Below, piece after piece: positions 62,250 through 64,000 of a DNA stretch of 64,000 nucleotides (position 1 is the first letter of the stretch; each line of letters starts with the position of its first letter). Where the stretch lies: NCBI RefSeq assembly GCF_042646425.1, contig NZ_JBHRTR010000048.1, positions 62,001-126,000 of the forward strand. The letters run 5' to 3'. Source of the DNA: Marinibaculum pumilum. GTDB lineage: Bacteria; Pseudomonadota; Alphaproteobacteria; Ferrovibrionales; Ferrovibrionaceae. The notes under the pieces were generated by a model. It had not been told where the DNA came from. It saw only the letters and a list, made by a program, of their open reading frames with translations, and did not search any database. Position numbers and translations under genes: made by a program.

Positions 62250-63512
62250 TCAGGCGCCTGGCCGGGCGCTTTCCGCTGCCAGGCGGTCCAGATGCCGGCG
62301 GATATGCGCCGCCTCCGCCGGGGTGGCGGCGAGCGCGATCGCGCGGTCGAAGGCGCCCCGCGCCTCGCTCACGCGGCCGAGTTCAAGCAGGAAGGCGCCG
62401 CGTGCGCCGTGATAGGGGAAATAGCCGTCCAGCCGGGCGGCCAGCGGCGCGATCATGTCCAGCGCCGCCGCCGCTCCCTGCAGCTTCGCCACCGCCACCG
62501 CCCGGTTCAGGGTGACGACGGGGGAGGGCTGCAGCCGTTCCAGGGTGGCATAGAGCCGGTCGATGCCGGCCCAGTCGGTGTCCGCCGCCGTGGCGGCGCG
62601 GGCATGCAGCGCGGCAATCGCCGCCTGCACCTGATAGGCGCCGGGGCTGCGGTGGCGCATCGCCTTGTCGATCAGCGCCAGCCCTTCGGCGATCATGCCG
62701 CGGTCCCATAGCCCGCGATCCTGCTCCTCCAGCAGCACCGCCTCGCCGGCGGTGTCGAAGCGGGCGGCGCGGCGGGCATGCTGCAGCAGCATCAGCGCGG
62801 CCAGGCCCATGATCTCCGGTTCCGCCGGGAACAGGCGCAGCAGCAGGCGGGCGAGCCGGATCGCCTCGCCGCAGAGCGGGGCGCGTTCGGCAGCCGTCGC
62901 GGCGCCGGCCGAATAGCCCTCGTTGAAGACCAGGTAGAGCATCGCCGCCACCACGCCCAGGCGTTCGGCACGGTCCGCCGCGCCGGGCGCGGCAAAGGGC
63001 AGGCCGGCCTGGCCGATGCGGGCCTTGGCGCGGGTGATGCGCTGTTCCATCGCCGCCTCGCCGACCAGGAAGGCGCGGGCGATCTGCGGTACCGTCAGGC
63101 CGGAGACGATGCGCAGGGCCAGGGCGATCTGCTGCGTGGCGGGCAGGTCGGGGTGGCAGCAGGTGAACAGCAGCCGCAGCACGTCGTCGCGATAGTCCGC
63201 GCCGTCCAGCCGCTCCGCCATCGCCGCCTCCGCATCCTCCAGGTCCGAGATCGCCGCCTCTTCCTCCGGCAGCGGTGCCTCCCGTGCGCGGCGCCGCGTG
63301 CGGTCGATGCCGGCGTTGCGGCCGACCAGGATCAGCCAGGCGGCGGGATCGCGCGGCGGGCCGTTCTGCGGCCAGTTGCGCAGGGCGCGCAGGCAGGCGT
63401 CCTGGAACGCCTCCTCCGCAATCTCCAGATTGCCGAAATAGCGCAGCAGGGCGCCGACCGCCCGCGGCCGCGCGCCGGTCAGCGCCGTGTCGAGCCAGGT
63501 CAGGTCGTTCAA
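62250..63512 (-). CDS. ECF42-type RNA polymerase sigma factor
   Basis: 420 residues. The N-terminal 180 contain sigma regions 2 and 4 (LRYFGNLEIAEEAFQDACLRALRNWPQNGPPRDPAAWLILVGRNAGIDRTRRRARE and LALRIVSGLTVPQIARAFLVGEAAMEQRITRAKARI). The long C-terminal domain (about 185-420) is the TPR-like helical region of ECF42 (DUF6596): LYLVFNEGYSAG, AGAYQVQAAIAALHARA and NRAVAVAKLQGAAAALDMI. ECF42 is usually next to a DGPF/YciI protein, as here. The start is a TTG at 63512, five bases after the YciI stop; no ATG is available nearby. Confidence 0.92.
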   Translation of the reverse strand: MNDLTWLDTALTGARPRAVGALLRYFGNLEIAEEAFQDACLRALRNWPQNGPPRDPAAWLILVGRNAGIDRTRRRAREAPLPEEEAAISDLEDAEAAMAERLDGADYRDDVLRLLFTCCHPDLPATQQIALALRIVSGLTVPQIARAFLVGEAAMEQRITRAKARIGQAGLPFAAPGAADRAERLGVVAAMLYLVFNEGYSAGAATAAERAPLCGEAIRLARLLLRLFPAEPEIMGLAALMLLQHARRAARFDTAGEAVLLEEQDRGLWDRGMIAEGLALIDKAMRHRSPGAYQVQAAIAALHARAATAADTDWAGIDRLYATLERLQPSPVVTLNRAVAVAKLQGAAAALDMIAPLAARLDGYFPYHGARGAFLLELGRVSEARGAFDRAIALAATPAEAAHIRRHLDRLAAESARPGA

Positions 63513-63517
63513 AGCAA

Positions 63518-63943
63518 TCAGTCCGTCCGCTTGCCGGCGGGTGCGTGGAAGCCGGTCGCCACCTGGACCTCCGGCTCCAGTCCGTTCGGCTTGAAGGTCA
63601 GCAGCGGCCGCACCTCGTAGCCGCCGCTGCCGCCGCTATTGGCCAGGGCCAGGTCCTTCGCCGCCGCCAGCGCCGCATCGAGGTCGGGCAGGTCGAGGAT
63701 GAAGAAGCCCAGCAGCTGCTCCTTCGTCTCCGCGAAGGGGCCGTCCAGCACCAGCGGCTCCTTGCCCTTGCGCACCGTGGTGGCGGCGGTGGTGGGCAGC
63801 AGGCGCGCGACGGGGCCGAGCTGGCCCTTCGCCGCCAGTCCCGCCTCCACCGCCTGCAGGCGGCCCATCACCCTGGCCTCCTCCTCCGGCGTCCAGGCGC
63901 CGACGGCATCTTCGGAATCGTAGCAGAGGATGGCATAGAGCAT
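63518..63943 (-). CDS. YciI/DGPF family protein
   Basis: 141 residues. It begins MLYAILCYDSEDAVGAWTPEEEARVMGRLQAVEAGL and carries the name-giving DGPF motif in LVLDGPFAETKEQLLGFFILDLPDLDAALAAAKDL. DGPF proteins are typical partners of ECF42 sigma factors and are usually controlled by them. The C-terminal 30 residues extend beyond the domain. The start ATG at 63943 has GGAGA upstream. The upstream promoter runs into the window end; CGTC occurs about 30 bases upstream, but the -35 region is outside. Confidence 0.92.
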   Translation of the reverse strand: MLYAILCYDSEDAVGAWTPEEEARVMGRLQAVEAGLAAKGQLGPVARLLPTTAATTVRKGKEPLVLDGPFAETKEQLLGFFILDLPDLDAALAAAKDLALANSGGSGGYEVRPLLTFKPNGLEPEVQVATGFHAPAGKRTD

Positions 63944-64000
63944 GGGGTCTCCTTTCGTGCGGGGCGGGCCCTATGGAAACGACGCAGGCAGGCGCCGCCA

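Overview
This is a GC-rich (around 70% by eye) draft-assembly window, with two N runs at 18640-18771 and 26998-27124. It looks like an alphaproteobacterium of the Rhodospirillales kind. Supporting signs are a groESL operon with both a CIRCE operator and an alphaproteobacterial sigma-32 promoter, an ExoD family protein, a SpeD-SpeE pair of alphaproteobacterial type, an ECF41 and an ECF42 sigma module, and dense four-base ATGA/GTGA gene overlaps. There are no rRNA or tRNA genes, CRISPR arrays, transposases or prophage genes that I can see.

Layout. 1-3650: the 3' end of a hydantoinase B-like gene, then a complete TRAP transporter (dctPQM). 3659-4991: a small membrane protein and an SDR oxidoreductase. 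5202-7330: the groES-groEL operon with promoter, operator and terminator. 7339-13850 (minus): amidase, CHASE-domain hybrid kinase, CHASE2 class III cyclase and FecR-like protein. 14090-15951: a chemoreceptor-PilZ gene broken by a nonsense codon and a frameshift. 16018-18494 (minus): spermidine synthase, AdoMet decarboxylase, glucokinase. 18792-26106: mixed metabolic and membrane genes (GNAT-nitrilase fusion, DedA, YrhK, RidA, truncated haemoglobin, ExoD, proline iminopeptidase, Na+/H+ antiporter).

26304-38038 is the largest functional unit: twelve nearly all overlapping genes for alternative complex III (actABCDEF), a small membrane protein, a SCO copper chaperone and a caa3-type cytochrome oxidase. 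Subunit I carries the YS motif of A2-type enzymes. Together they would form a quinol-to-oxygen chain independent of cytochrome bc1. Then come nadE, a periplasmic molybdo-hydroxylase pair with an AraC regulator, and an ECF41 sigma operon whose promoter matches the published ECF41 target sequence exactly.

46061-54381 is an uptake and catabolism cluster: a sugar-type ABC system with a fused ATPase-permease, a binding protein, an NTF2/SnoaL-like protein, an FAD-dependent oxidoreductase and a divergent AraC regulator. 54529-58096 is an ExbB-ExbD-ExbD-TonB energy module followed by a haem-degrading-type monooxygenase. The right end holds glutamate dehydrogenase, an acyl-CoA synthetase, a GIY-YIG nuclease gene flanked on both sides by pairs of palindromic repeats, a VOC protein and an ECF42-YciI(DGPF) module running off the end.

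The most promising material is the fused-ABC/oxidoreductase cluster of unknown substrate, the CHASE2 cyclase with a Lys-to-Glu change at its base-recognition position, the palindrome-bracketed GIY-YIG gene, and the complete ACIII-caa3 locus.
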